Positions 35,453-44,742 of a DNA stretch of 64,000 bases are shown here, one piece after another (the stretch's first letter is position 1; each line of letters begins with the position of its first letter). The stretch lies in the NCBI RefSeq assembly GCF_012641265.1, contig NZ_JABAHZ010000001.1, positions 1,683,446 through 1,747,445 on the forward strand, in the 5' to 3' direction. The translations under genes and the position numbers were made by a program. The notes under the pieces were generated by a model. That model was not told where the DNA came from, ran no database searches, and worked only from the letters and a program-made list of their open reading frames with translations. This stretch comes from Chitinophaga eiseniae. Lineage in GTDB: Bacteria > Bacteroidota > Bacteroidia > Chitinophagales > Chitinophagaceae.

Positions 35453-36772
35453 TCAGACGGTCACTGCATCCGTTCCGGATAAGGCTCCCTGGCCATTTAC
35501 CGACAACCCTTCCTTATCATAAAAACTTACCCGGATACTGTGCCAGCCATCGGCGTAGTCGTATACTACGGTGTAGTTGTTGACTTCACAGATCTGTTTT
35601 ACGATGGCCAGTCCCAGCCCTATACTGTCGGCGCTCTGGTTACTTTTCTTAAATCGCTGGAACAGCTCGCAGGTAGGTATCTGCGGGGGAAGGCCGGTAT
35701 TACTGATACACAGCTCACTGGCAGTAAGCAGTACATTTATTTGTCCCCCGTCGCGGTTATGGCGGATGGCATTGCTCAACAGGTTGCTGATCAGCATTTC
35801 CGCCAGGGCCGGGTGAATGCTGAGTGGTATGTTCTTATCCAGGCTGGAAGTAAGTTTGATTTCCCGCATGGTGATCCAGTCTTCATAAGTGGCCATCACG
35901 TCTTTCGCCACGCGGCAGAACTTGATGCTTTCAGATACTTTAAATTCCTGGTTTTCCAGTTTGGTGAGCAGGATGAGTGAGCGGTTGATATGCGATAACT
36001 TTTCAATCGCGTTTTGCATATCACCGATCAGTGCTGCCTGTACGCTGTCGATATTGGTTTCCGACAGCAGTTCAATCTTACTGCGGATCACGGCCAGCGG
36101 CGTTTGCAGCTCATGCGACGCATTTTCACTGAACTCTTTCACGGCGGCATAGTCTTCCACGGCCTTGTCGGTCATCTTAGTCAGGAAGGCGTTGAGCTCT
36201 TTAAATTCGGTGGTATTGGTTTCCGGCAGTTGCAGCTTCTTTTTCTTTTTGAGGTCGAAGCGGTGAATGGCTTTCATGGTGTGGCGCAGCGGGGAAAATA
36301 TCTTCCTTGACAGCAGCCTGGCGGTGATCGACACCGTGAGTATCATCAGCAGCATTTTCCATACTACGGCGCCCAGCATCCCGCGGAAGATTTCTTCTGA
36401 GCGGATTACATAGTTGTAGGAAGATATTTTATAATATTGGTTACCTACCTGGTACCAGGAGTTGACAGTAATGCGGCATTCTTTCTGCCCCAGGTCTTCT
36501 GCCAGGGCGTAGTCTTTTTTGGTTTCCACCTTTCCTTCCGGGATGGGGCCGGGAACGGCTGCTATTTCAATAGGCCGGCCATGGGTATAGCGGTCGGGCT
36601 TCTCCCCTGCCCGTAGTTGCTGGGCCACGCGGTCATTCACCGCTTTCATGCGCTCTACTTCCGCCTGGTCGAGGTGTTTTTTGATATTATTACGGGAGAT
36701 GACCATGGTAATGGGCGTTACCAGGAACACGATACCGATAAACCAGAGCGTTATTTTATTCAGTAATTTCAT
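35453..36772 (-). CDS. Sensor histidine kinase
   Basis: Protein of 439 aa. Two transmembrane helices (residues 8-25 and about 133-155) bracket a periplasmic region of about 105 aa. Then come a HAMP-like segment and the kinase core. The H-box phospho-acceptor is H220 in ASHELQTPL, the N-box is NLLSNAIRHN, and a G-box follows (GLGLAIVKQICE). It overlaps the response regulator gene by 4 bp, so the two are co-translated. It sits next to the efflux operon, whose control is a reasonable guess. Confidence 0.87.
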   Translation of the reverse strand: MKLLNKITLWFIGIVFLVTPITMVISRNNIKKHLDQAEVERMKAVNDRVAQQLRAGEKPDRYTHGRPIEIAAVPGPIPEGKVETKKDYALAEDLGQKECRITVNSWYQVGNQYYKISSYNYVIRSEEIFRGMLGAVVWKMLLMILTVSITARLLSRKIFSPLRHTMKAIHRFDLKKKKKLQLPETNTTEFKELNAFLTKMTDKAVEDYAAVKEFSENASHELQTPLAVIRSKIELLSETNIDSVQAALIGDMQNAIEKLSHINRSLILLTKLENQEFKVSESIKFCRVAKDVMATYEDWITMREIKLTSSLDKNIPLSIHPALAEMLISNLLSNAIRHNRDGGQINVLLTASELCISNTGLPPQIPTCELFQRFKKSNQSADSIGLGLAIVKQICEVNNYTVVYDYADGWHSIRVSFYDKEGLSVNGQGALSGTDAVTV

Positions 36773-37452
36773 GTCTTCGACGTATTAAACTTATAGCCTA
36801 AGCCATAAACCGTTTCAATGTAATCTACTCCTTCTGCGGCACTGATCTTCTTTCTCAGGTTTTTTACATGTTGATATACAAAGTCGAAATTAGCCAGGTT
36901 ATCCGTATAATCGCCCCACAGATGTGCGGCAATAGATTGCCTTGAAAGTACGCGGTTCTTATTGACCACAAAGTACAACAACAGATCGAATTCCTTGCGG
37001 GTAACGTCCAGCAGGGTGTTGTTGATCATGGCTTCCACCGTATCTGTATTTAGTACTATTTCATTGAAAACTACTAAGTTATTGCCTTCCAGCTTCTTTC
37101 GCCGGTAGATAGCCCGGAGCCGGGCGTGCAGTTCCGGCAAATGGAAGGGCTTGGTAACATAGTCATCGGCGCCGCCTTCCAGGCCATTTACCTTATCGTC
37201 CAGGGCATCTTTGGCCGAAATAATGAGTACGCCGCTACCGATATTTTCCTGACGGATAAATTTCAGCAGTTCCAGGCCATTACCGTCTGGCAGCATAATA
37301 TCCAGCAGGATACAGTCGTATGTAAAAAGGGAAAGCTTTTCCCGGGCCGCCTCAAAGTTATAGGCCAGCTCACAGATATACTTTTCCCCGTTGAGATAAT
37401 CGTATATACCGCTGGCCAGTTCCTTGTTGTCTTCTACAATCAATACTTTCAT
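36769..37452 (-). CDS. OmpR/PhoB-type response regulator
   Basis: Protein of 227 aa from the ATG at 37452. A longer open frame running to 37542 is not used, because MKVLIVEDNKELA is the typical receiver start and the upstream part overlaps an inverted repeat. The phospho-acceptor is D51 in ILLDIMLPD, and K in DDYVTKPFHLPELHARL closes the receiver. A winged-helix effector domain follows (DLLLYFVVNKNRVLSRQSIAAHLWG, YGLGYKFN). It partners with the kinase gene downstream. Confidence 0.88.
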   Translation of the reverse strand: MKVLIVEDNKELASGIYDYLNGEKYICELAYNFEAAREKLSLFTYDCILLDIMLPDGNGLELLKFIRQENIGSGVLIISAKDALDDKVNGLEGGADDYVTKPFHLPELHARLRAIYRRKKLEGNNLVVFNEIVLNTDTVEAMINNTLLDVTRKEFDLLLYFVVNKNRVLSRQSIAAHLWGDYTDNLANFDFVYQHVKNLRKKISAAEGVDYIETVYGLGYKFNTSKT

Positions 37453-37509
37453 AAAAACATACCTGTATGCAAGGTGCGGGGTAAATTTAAAGCAATTTTG
37501 AAGTTTTTG

Positions 37510-37636
37510 GGCACGCAAAGAGACAAAGGAGCAAAGCAGCAAAGGAAAGAAAGAATATAAGGAAAATATTTCCCTTCTTTATATTCTCATATCCTTTGCT
37601 GCTTTGCTGCTTTGCTCCTTTGTCTCTTTGCGTGCC
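37510..37636. repeat. Long inverted repeat between the regulator and the S41 protease gene
   Basis: The left arm 37510-37546 is complementary to the right arm 37592-37636 except that the right arm holds one extra 8-bp GCTGCTTT-type unit. Inner stretches (AGAATATAA against TTATATTCT) extend the pairing. The arms consist of near-tandem CTTTG units and reach the first base of the protease stop codon. It can act as a terminator for that gene; it also resembles Bacteroidota intergenic CTTTG-type palindromes. Confidence 0.75.
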
Positions 37637-40600
37637 TATTTTATTTCCAGTAACATTTCCTTTACGGCAGCTTCCAGCTGGGCATCTTTACCCTGCAGGA
37701 ACTCCTCGTAGCGCAGCGGCACCCGGATATCGGGTTCTATCTGCAGGTTTTCGGTAGGCCGTCCTTCTTTTCCAATAGTGCCTACCATCGGGATACCAAA
37801 TACCATCGTAGGATCTATCTGGGTTTCCCACCATACGGCAGTACCGGTGCCCGGTACCGGCATACCGATCAATTTCCCGATGTTGCCTTGTTTGTATACG
37901 TAAGGGAAGATAAATGCATCGCTGTAGTTACCTTCGCTCATCAGCACGCAGCTGGGCGCCTGCCACTGACCGGAAGGCTCCCCGCCCTTCAGGCGATCGC
38001 CCTGGGGCGCAAACTCCAGGTATTTTTTACCACTGAGGAAGTTGTACAGGTCATCGTGCAGCCATCCGCCGCCATTAAAGCGGGTGTCTACGATCAGCGC
38101 CTTTTTATCGCGGTTCTGCCCCATTACTTCGTCATATACAGAGCGGTAGCTGGCATCGTTCATGCCCTGTACGTGTACATAGCCTACCTGCCCATTGCTG
38201 AGTTTATCAACCATCGCACGCATGGCCGCTACCCAACGTTTATACATCAACGTACTTTCTTCGCCACCAGAGATCGGCTTCACCGTTTCATCCCAGCGCA
38301 CTTTGGTATTGGGGTTGTAGAGGCTCACCAGGATATTGTTTCCGGCTTTGCGATTCAATAATGTAGCCCAGTCACTCTTATCGTTGATAGCCACCCCATC
38401 AATCTTTTCGATGATGTCACCTTTTCTCAGCTTGCTCGCAGCTTTATCGAAAGGACCACCTGCAATTACCGCATCCACCTGCAGGCCGTCGGCATGACTG
38501 GTTTCATCGTACAACAGTCCTAAAGAAGCAGTATTGTCGCCATTTACGGGCTGTGGTGAATAACGGCCACCGGTATGGGAACCATTCAGTTCACCCAGCA
38601 GTTCGCTCAGCAGCTCTTCAAAATCGTAGTTGTTGCTGATATAAGGCAGGAAGCGGGCGTAATTGTCGCCATACATCTTCCAGTCCATGTTCCGGAGGCT
38701 AGGATCGTAAAACTTCTCCTTTACCTGTTTCCAGGCATGCCAGAAAATGTATTTACGTTCTTCTTCCTGGTTCAGCGACAGTTCCGTATTGATGCTTACC
38801 GGCGTGATCTTACCGCTGCTGGCATCTACTTTTACTACGCTACCACGGTTGCTCACAAAGAGGGAGTTGCCATCTTTGCTCAGTTCAATACTACCGGGGG
38901 TACCTCCCATTTTAGCGAGGATCTTTGTTTCGCCGGTCCTGGGCTCTGTTACCCACAGGTCGTAGCCCTTTTCAAAGGCGGCCATGTAGTAGAGTTTGGA
39001 GGCATCTTTATTCAGCACATAATCACCGATAGATGCGCTGTTGATGGTGAGCTTTATTTTCCTGTTTTCCAGGTTGGTAAAGTCGGGTGTGAAAGTCTTT
39101 TTGCTGGTAGTATCTTTTGTTTTTGCCGTAGAATCCTTGGTGGTTTTAGATTCCGCCGCTTCTTTGTCTTTCAGCAAATTGAATTCATCTTTCGACAGCT
39201 TGAATTTATCGTACGTTGGCTGATCGAAGAAAACAGCGTATACATCTACTTCCCGGCTGCCTTGCTTGGCGAGTGACTTACGTCCTTCGCGGCTGCTGGT
39301 CCAGGTAAGGATCTTTCCATCGTCCGACCATTTGCAGTTTCCTTCGCCAAAGCCACTGTTCACCGGGTAAAACGGTTTGCCTTTACCATCTACGGGAATC
39401 AGTGCGGCATTGTTCATAAAGAAATATCCTTGAGAGTCGTCTGTTACGATCCACTTACCGTCAGGGCTCCAGGCAAAGCTCCAGTCACCGTCGGAATAAG
39501 AGTGGTTATGTCCTTCGGGGAGGATCGCGCGACTTTTACCGGTCGCGATGTTAAATACTTTCAGCACATTCCGGTTTTCCACGTAGGCAATTTCTTTGCC
39601 ATCGGGAGAAAATACCGGCTGGAATTCTTCTGCGTCGGTAGCGATGACCGGTTCTTCTTTCAGCAAGGTAGCTGTAAAGAAATAGGGTTCTTCCTTACGT
39701 ACTTTGGTGGTTTGATAGATATCCCAGTTACCGTTGCGTTCCGCGGCGTATACGAGTTTCTTGCCATCGGGCGACCAGGTCACCATGCGTTCCTGCTGGG
39801 GCGTGTTGGTAATGCGTTTGGTGAAGTTGCCATCTACGCTGGCCACAAACACCTCTCCCCTGGCGATGAACGCCATTTCCTTTCCATCGGGGCTCATGGC
39901 AAACTCGGTGATGTTGCCACTTACCGGTACATTCTTTACCGTAGCTGCGCGGCCGTCGTTGAAAACATTCACTTCGAGCTTACGGGGTTGTTCCCCATCT
40001 TTCAGCGTATATATTTCCCCGTTATAGGTAAAACAGAAGGTGTTGTTATCTGACTTAGACAGGTTGCGTACCGGGTGTTTGGTGAAGCGGGTCAGCTGTT
40101 GCAGGCTGTTTTTATCTGACAGCGAGCCTTTGAAGAGGTTCTGGGAGATCCCCCCTTTTTCAGACAGGTAATAGATATCGTTGCCATTGCCAAATACCGG
40201 TTCCCGGTCTTCGCCTTCGAACCCAGATACTTTTTCGTAGCTGCCTTTGGCCACATCCATTACCCAGATGTCGCGGGTAACCGACGATACGTGGTGCTTA
40301 CGCATCGGGTCTTCATATCCTTTTCTATCCTGGAAGATGATCTTATCGCCAGCTTTGCTATAGTGGGCCACATCGGCGCCGGCGGCGCTGACCAGGGTAG
40401 CACGGCCGCCGGTAACGGGCACGGTGTACATATTCCGGAACAGGCGGTAAGGGAAGCGGATGCTGGATGCTGGCGCATTCCGGGCGCTGCCGAAAAGTAC
40501 CTGTTTATTATCGGCTGTAAAATCGTAGGGAAAATCGCCGGCGCTATTGCTGGTGAGCCGTACGGGCGTGCCGCCGGTAGCGGGCATCACAAATACATCG

Positions 40601-40863
40601 AAATTACCATACCGGTCGCTCGCAAAAGCAATGTATTTGCCATCGTGACTCCATACAGGCATCATGTCGTGGGCCTCGTGGATGGTGAGTGGCACGGCTA
40701 CGCCGCCGTTCACATCTACCCGGTAAATATCTCCTTTATACCCAAAGGCAATCGCTTTGCCGTCGGGGGAAATAGATGGATTTCGTAACCACAGGGCATT
40801 TTCCTGGGCATGAGACATGGCTGCCAACAGCAGGGCAGCACAACTGGATAATAATCTCTTCAT
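37636..40863 (-). CDS. Tricorn-like S41 serine protease with beta-propeller and PDZ, secreted
   Basis: Protein of 1075 aa with a signal peptide (SCAALLLAAMSHAQ). The N-terminal about 560 residues are propeller repeats, each with a WSPDGK or FSPDGK-type turn. The middle beta-strand-rich part ends in an EKGYDLWVTEPRTG-type blade. A PDZ domain follows (GLQVDAVIAGGPFDKAASKLRKGDII, INDK). The S41 catalytic domain with DTRFNGGGW and EGNYSDAF carries the probable nucleophilic serine. Family members degrade peptides after entry through the propeller, as archaeal tricorn does; the Bacteroidota versions are exported. It is single, with a long inverted repeat as terminator candidate. Confidence 0.86.
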   Translation of the reverse strand: MKRLLSSCAALLLAAMSHAQENALWLRNPSISPDGKAIAFGYKGDIYRVDVNGGVAVPLTIHEAHDMMPVWSHDGKYIAFASDRYGNFDVFVMPATGGTPVRLTSNSAGDFPYDFTADNKQVLFGSARNAPASSIRFPYRLFRNMYTVPVTGGRATLVSAAGADVAHYSKAGDKIIFQDRKGYEDPMRKHHVSSVTRDIWVMDVAKGSYEKVSGFEGEDREPVFGNGNDIYYLSEKGGISQNLFKGSLSDKNSLQQLTRFTKHPVRNLSKSDNNTFCFTYNGEIYTLKDGEQPRKLEVNVFNDGRAATVKNVPVSGNITEFAMSPDGKEMAFIARGEVFVASVDGNFTKRITNTPQQERMVTWSPDGKKLVYAAERNGNWDIYQTTKVRKEEPYFFTATLLKEEPVIATDAEEFQPVFSPDGKEIAYVENRNVLKVFNIATGKSRAILPEGHNHSYSDGDWSFAWSPDGKWIVTDDSQGYFFMNNAALIPVDGKGKPFYPVNSGFGEGNCKWSDDGKILTWTSSREGRKSLAKQGSREVDVYAVFFDQPTYDKFKLSKDEFNLLKDKEAAESKTTKDSTAKTKDTTSKKTFTPDFTNLENRKIKLTINSASIGDYVLNKDASKLYYMAAFEKGYDLWVTEPRTGETKILAKMGGTPGSIELSKDGNSLFVSNRGSVVKVDASSGKITPVSINTELSLNQEEERKYIFWHAWKQVKEKFYDPSLRNMDWKMYGDNYARFLPYISNNYDFEELLSELLGELNGSHTGGRYSPQPVNGDNTASLGLLYDETSHADGLQVDAVIAGGPFDKAASKLRKGDIIEKIDGVAINDKSDWATLLNRKAGNNILVSLYNPNTKVRWDETVKPISGGEESTLMYKRWVAAMRAMVDKLSNGQVGYVHVQGMNDASYRSVYDEVMGQNRDKKALIVDTRFNGGGWLHDDLYNFLSGKKYLEFAPQGDRLKGGEPSGQWQAPSCVLMSEGNYSDAFIFPYVYKQGNIGKLIGMPVPGTGTAVWWETQIDPTMVFGIPMVGTIGKEGRPTENLQIEPDIRVPLRYEEFLQGKDAQLEAAVKEMLLEIK

Positions 40864-41031
40864 AAGCGCCGAATAGACTTTTGTTGTTTGGAGCAGCTAC
40901 AAAAGCTGATCAGCCAAGATAAGAAAGGTAGGGCTTTCTTCAAAGACGATAATGACAAGTGGTGGAAAGCGAAGCACCAAACGCCACCACGGCGGATATT
41001 TCCTGTACCGGTAGTGCTACTTATCGAGTGA

Positions 41032-42192
41032 TCAGTGGAGAATAAGGCGGATAAAGCGGGGGCGGTAAAGCTGGGGAGATGAAGGCAGCTCGTGCAGAAA
41101 GTCGAATGAGTTGACGTTATAGCTGATCAGCAGCTCCCCTGGCCGGGATAAATGCGGGTGTGCTTTAGCGTTATACACAAAAAAATGTTTGTTTTCCTTG
41201 ACTTCCGGGCACTCCCATATTTTGATCACTGGGCCGAATGGACCGGTGGGACTGGCGCCCAGGCGGAGTCCTACAGCCGTTCCTATGGCATCTACCTGGA
41301 AGATGAGGGCATAGCGTCCGTCTTTCAGCGGGGTGACGCTTAATTCATTGGAAGCGCGGGTAGTGATGGCAGCCGCCTGGCGGATGTTTGCTACCCATCG
41401 CTGTCCATCCCAAAAACGCCATCTCCCAAAATTTTCCATATCGGCAGGCAATACCCGGGCTACCATCACGCCTTTCTGTAATCCTTTCACCCCGTATACA
41501 TATACATAACCGTCTGGATGCGGCGCCCCGGCCGCTTTGGTGTTCACGAAAATACCCGCGCCGAAAGAACCGCTGCCGGTGGTGCTGTCCGCCGGCAGGA
41601 AAAACGGGGTATCGAGTTGCCGCTGCGCCGTATATGGCGGCCGGCTGTGCGCTGGTAATACTAACAGGGCATTCCCCACTTCTTCGAAGCCAAAGTCTTT
41701 ATCGCTGATGTTGCGGATGCGGTAGGCGAACAGGTAAATGTTATTGTTCAGAGTAGTACCATCACCCAGCCAGTAATAGTCGGTTTTCCCGACAGCGGGC
41801 GTGCGTGGCTCAAATAGCGTTGCCGGCGCGTTATGGCTATCGGTGTTCCAATAGAAATGGATGTTTTCCTTTAAAGGTTCCCTTCCTTTCAGGATCGCCA
41901 CCGAATTATGAATCATGGAAAATCCCGGTTGCAGCTGGCCGTCGCGGATATCGCCCGCCATGGTATCACTGAACACGATGAGCGTACTATCGCCCTCGTG
42001 TGGGGTGTCTATGCCATTGAAAGGAATCGTGAAAATACCATCTCCCCCAAACCAGCCACTATTACGGATAAAAAGGCTGTCCCAGTCGGGAGCCCGTTCT
42101 ACCGTATAATTCAGCTGGGTTAACGAAGGTGTACTATCGTTAGTCATGGGTGAACACCAGCTGCAGCAAAATAAGGTGAGGATAGTGAGCAT
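41032..42192 (-). CDS. DUF4185/DUF5005-like secreted propeller protein
   Basis: Protein of 386 aa from the ATG at 42192; an earlier open frame to 42294 would overlap the upstream TlpA gene and its residues look unrelated. An N-terminal hydrophobic segment with several cysteines (LTLFCCSWC) suggests export or lipidation. The SGWFGGDGIFTIPFNGI block and the repeated FSDTMAG, YWNTDSHN and GRWRFWDGQRW stretches fit the five-bladed DUF4185/DUF5005-like group. No function is established. It lies 41 bp after the TlpA-like gene and is probably co-transcribed with it. Confidence 0.6.
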   Translation of the reverse strand: MLTILTLFCCSWCSPMTNDSTPSLTQLNYTVERAPDWDSLFIRNSGWFGGDGIFTIPFNGIDTPHEGDSTLIVFSDTMAGDIRDGQLQPGFSMIHNSVAILKGREPLKENIHFYWNTDSHNAPATLFEPRTPAVGKTDYYWLGDGTTLNNNIYLFAYRIRNISDKDFGFEEVGNALLVLPAHSRPPYTAQRQLDTPFFLPADSTTGSGSFGAGIFVNTKAAGAPHPDGYVYVYGVKGLQKGVMVARVLPADMENFGRWRFWDGQRWVANIRQAAAITTRASNELSVTPLKDGRYALIFQVDAIGTAVGLRLGASPTGPFGPVIKIWECPEVKENKHFFVYNAKAHPHLSRPGELLISYNVNSFDFLHELPSSPQLYRPRFIRLILH

Positions 42193-42232
42193 ATGGCGGG
42201 TAAGATAGAAAATAATCGTTGTCTGTCCGGCA

Positions 42233-43402
42233 CTATTTATTTTCCGGAGATGGACTACGCAGCAAAGCGCCGATGCGTTGTTCATTAAATGCACCCGTAT
42301 AGATTACTTTACCCTGCGCATCCAACAGTACCACCGTAGGGAAGAGGTCTATACCATACTGCGCCGCTACCTCCTGCCCTTGATGTACAATAGGATATGC
42401 GGGGTGGGTTACCTCGCAAAAAGCAGTGATATCGGCAGGGCGGTCGTTCACATTTACGCCAACTATCTGGAGATCTTTATATGTTTTACTGAAAGTATTT
42501 ATTTCGGGTACTGCTGCCAGGCAATAGCCGCAATTCCGAATCCAGAACTCCAACATCACGGGGTGGCCTTTCAACTGTGACAACGACAACGAATCCTTTG
42601 TCCCCCATACCGGCAATTGCCAGGCTGGCGCCATGGTATTCAATGCCAACGGTATTAACGGCCTATCCGCAGCCAGTTTATAAACGGGGGCATAGGTAGA
42701 ATAATACCAGCTGTTTTGATCCGGCTGGGTAGGTTTATCCTCAATATCCGTGAAATCGGTTTGCGTATAATCGTCGTTTACGTTGTTGATCTCTGTGATA
42801 CGACGGGCCCACCCTGTTTTTTTGCTGATCAGTATTTTGTAACCTGTTTTACGCTCCTGTGTAATAGGTTTCAGCGCACCCAGATAATCGATCACCTGTT
42901 TGTGCATCCAACAGGTAACCAGGTAATATTCCTTATGCTGAAAGACGGTATCCTTTACGTTCTTATCAATATTCTTATCCTGCAGTAAGTTGGGCATGGC
43001 CCTTTTTAGCGTGAGGATGGAATTATAGAAAAAGGAAGCAGCAGCAAAGTCAGTAAACACCGGATGCGATTTTACCCGCATCGTTTTCCTGGTTTTATCC
43101 AATGTAAATTTCTCCGCGCCATTGTAAATGTCGGTAAGCGCGTCGTTGTCCACCTGGTAACGGCAACCCAGTACCGTATCACCGGAAGCAAAGTCGAGCC
43201 ACACCTTGCCCGACATGGCAGCGTAGTATTTTTCAGAGGAATAAGACAATATCCGTTCGTAATGATATGAAACACGTTGTACATTGCTTAACTTATCCGC
43301 CAGCTGTATTAATACGGCTACAGGATCCGGTGCATCCCATTGCCTGGCAAAGGAATGGGTAGTCATTGCTAAAAAAACAACCAGGAACAGGGAATATCTC
43401 AT
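42233..43402 (-). CDS. TlpA-like thioredoxin-fold protein with N-terminal unknown domain, exported
   Basis: Protein of 389 aa with a signal peptide (LFLVVFLAMTTHSFA). The N-terminal about 240 residues look like a lipoprotein-carrier or DUF4369-like beta domain of unknown role. The C-terminal 130 residues have the AhpC/TSA-TlpA fold with a C291-G-Y-C294 active site in LEFWIRNCGYCLAAVPE and the cis-Pro region ending FPTVVLLD. It would reduce or shuffle disulphides in the periplasm. It precedes the propeller protein gene. Confidence 0.75.
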   Translation of the reverse strand: MRYSLFLVVFLAMTTHSFARQWDAPDPVAVLIQLADKLSNVQRVSYHYERILSYSSEKYYAAMSGKVWLDFASGDTVLGCRYQVDNDALTDIYNGAEKFTLDKTRKTMRVKSHPVFTDFAAASFFYNSILTLKRAMPNLLQDKNIDKNVKDTVFQHKEYYLVTCWMHKQVIDYLGALKPITQERKTGYKILISKKTGWARRITEINNVNDDYTQTDFTDIEDKPTQPDQNSWYYSTYAPVYKLAADRPLIPLALNTMAPAWQLPVWGTKDSLSLSQLKGHPVMLEFWIRNCGYCLAAVPEINTFSKTYKDLQIVGVNVNDRPADITAFCEVTHPAYPIVHQGQEVAAQYGIDLFPTVVLLDAQGKVIYTGAFNEQRIGALLRSPSPENK

Positions 43403-43452
43403 ATAATAAATCTACAAATATTCCGTGATATGCGGCACCACACACCCATAAG

Positions 43453-44064
43453 TTATAGGATAAACATCGTTCCGAAAACACGGTCCCACAGCGTGGAGCT
43501 CACGCCAAAGCCCAGGGTATCGTCTTTGTAATGATGCAGGTGGTGGTTGCGCCACAAGGGCTTCAGCCATTTAAATGGCGGCGCCCAGGCATGGATAGCA
43601 TAATGCATGCTGCCATACGCCAGGTAGCCCGATATAAATCCGGGAAAAAACACAAAGGCATTACTGCCCATCAACAAGTAAAAGACCGCAAACAAGAAAG
43701 ACGAGATGATAACGCTGGGCACCGGCGGCATAAACAAACGTTGTCTATCGCGTGGGTATTCATGGTGATTACCATGCAGTGTGTAGGTAATCTTCCTGGC
43801 CGTAGGGTTTTCGCTCACCCAGTGGAAAATAAAACGGTGGACGATGTATTCGAAAAGCGACCAGGCTAAAATGGCTCCTGCATATATTAATATGATGTGC
43901 AACAGGGAGTAATGTAATGTCGCATAGCTATAGTACAACATATACCCGATCACCGGCAGATACATACCAAAAATAACGATGGGATGGGTTTTCGTTAATA
44001 ACTCCAGGTAGCGGTTGGCAAAAATCTGCGCCTGTCCTTTGTTGTGCACTTTATCGAACTTCAT
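43453..44064 (-). CDS. Fatty acid hydroxylase/sterol desaturase superfamily membrane enzyme
   Basis: Protein of about 203 aa from the ATG at 44064; a TTG seven codons earlier is possible but less likely. Histidine clusters that bind the di-iron centre are visible as HRFIFHW, HGNHHEYPRD, HYAIH and RNHHLHHY. Four hydrophobic segments separate them. Relatives hydroxylate fatty acids, sphinganine or carotenoids; in Bacteroidota 2-hydroxylated lipids are common, so a membrane lipid substrate is a fair inference. It is single in this window, 50 bp from the TlpA-like gene. Confidence 0.83.
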   Translation of the reverse strand: MKFDKVHNKGQAQIFANRYLELLTKTHPIVIFGMYLPVIGYMLYYSYATLHYSLLHIILIYAGAILAWSLFEYIVHRFIFHWVSENPTARKITYTLHGNHHEYPRDRQRLFMPPVPSVIISSFLFAVFYLLMGSNAFVFFPGFISGYLAYGSMHYAIHAWAPPFKWLKPLWRNHHLHHYKDDTLGFGVSSTLWDRVFGTMFIL

Positions 44065-44391
44065 GCGGGTGGTATTATTTCGCAAAATTGGGAGGATGGC
44101 GGTGAATCGCCATGAAAATTGGCACGAACCGGCGAAAAAGGGGGTTGAGTTGCGGGAATGAGGGGGTTAGCTGTTTACACTTTAGCCTACTTTATACACG
44201 GCTTTGATATGCTTTAAACTGGGGATTGATTGCTTTTTTATCTGCGCTATTTCGTGTTTGCGTAATATCGTCCGCGGGTTTGATCCGCCGAGGATTCTGG
44301 CAGAGCATTATCAATAAATTGTTTTCCAGGACAGTACTGCCATAGATTACTTCGACCAGGTCAATAGCCTCCGGGGATCAGTTTGCAATCA
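44065..44391. other. Intergenic region with possible decayed reading frames
   Basis: No gene can be confirmed. A short inverted repeat (ATGGCG around GTGAAT, then CGCCAT) lies near 44100. On the minus strand an open stretch starting just after the small gene's stop reads like protein for about 60 codons, and a second frame ends in LKHIKAVYKVG. Neither has a plausible start, and the frames overlap, so a decayed gene is the most I can suggest. Confidence 0.3.
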
Positions 44392-44411
44392 CTAGTGAAT
44401 AAATTCTACCA
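44390..44411. repeat. 22-bp direct repeat, copy A
   Basis: The sequence beginning CACTAGTGAATAAATTC is identical over 22 bp to 45873-45894. It contains the last six codons and stop of the 79-aa gene on the minus strand. Confidence 0.8.
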
Positions 44412-44631
44412 GTGATTGTTTGTTATCGTAAATGGTAAACTCTATATCCGTAGAAAGTTGCTGCACAGCAGCAATGTACTCCCTCGCTAAGGATATGGTT
44501 TCAAATATCCGGTATGCTTCATCCTCACTGGTATTGAGATATCTTTCCCGGTGGATATTCAGAACGATGCCGGTGCTTTTTTCGGCCTGGAGAACGGCGA
44601 CCTGGTTGTCAGTAAGTTTAGGAAATGTCAT
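44392..44631 (-). CDS. Small hypothetical protein
   Basis: Protein of 79 aa with no signal peptide or known domain that I can recognise. It is acidic and helix-rich (DEAYRIFETISLAREYIAAV). The middle (GIVLNIHRERYLNTSEDEAY) and the end (IEFTIYDNKQSLVEFIH) look like those of short conserved hypothetical proteins. The start is an ATG with no close competitor. It lies in the debris region downstream of the RHS toxin. The last codons are repeated in the scrap at 45.9 kb, which hints at recombination of immunity-like genes. The function is unknown. Confidence 0.5.
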   Translation of the reverse strand: MTFPKLTDNQVAVLQAEKSTGIVLNIHRERYLNTSEDEAYRIFETISLAREYIAAVQQLSTDIEFTIYDNKQSLVEFIH

Positions 44632-44742
44632 GGCACATTTTTGGTTTCGCTAAAGACTTTGCGCAAGGTCGCTTTAATTTTGATTTTTTCAGTCGTAAAG
44701 CAGTAAGGGAAGCGAGCGGGTTCAAAACAGCCCAGGCTGGAC

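Noticed and set aside
37453-37542. N-terminal extension of the response regulator
   Set aside because: The receiver domain starts at the ATG at 37452, and the extension overlaps the long inverted repeat.
42193-42294. N-terminal extension of the propeller protein
   Set aside because: It overlaps the TlpA-like gene, and the hydrophobic export signal begins at the ATG at 42192.
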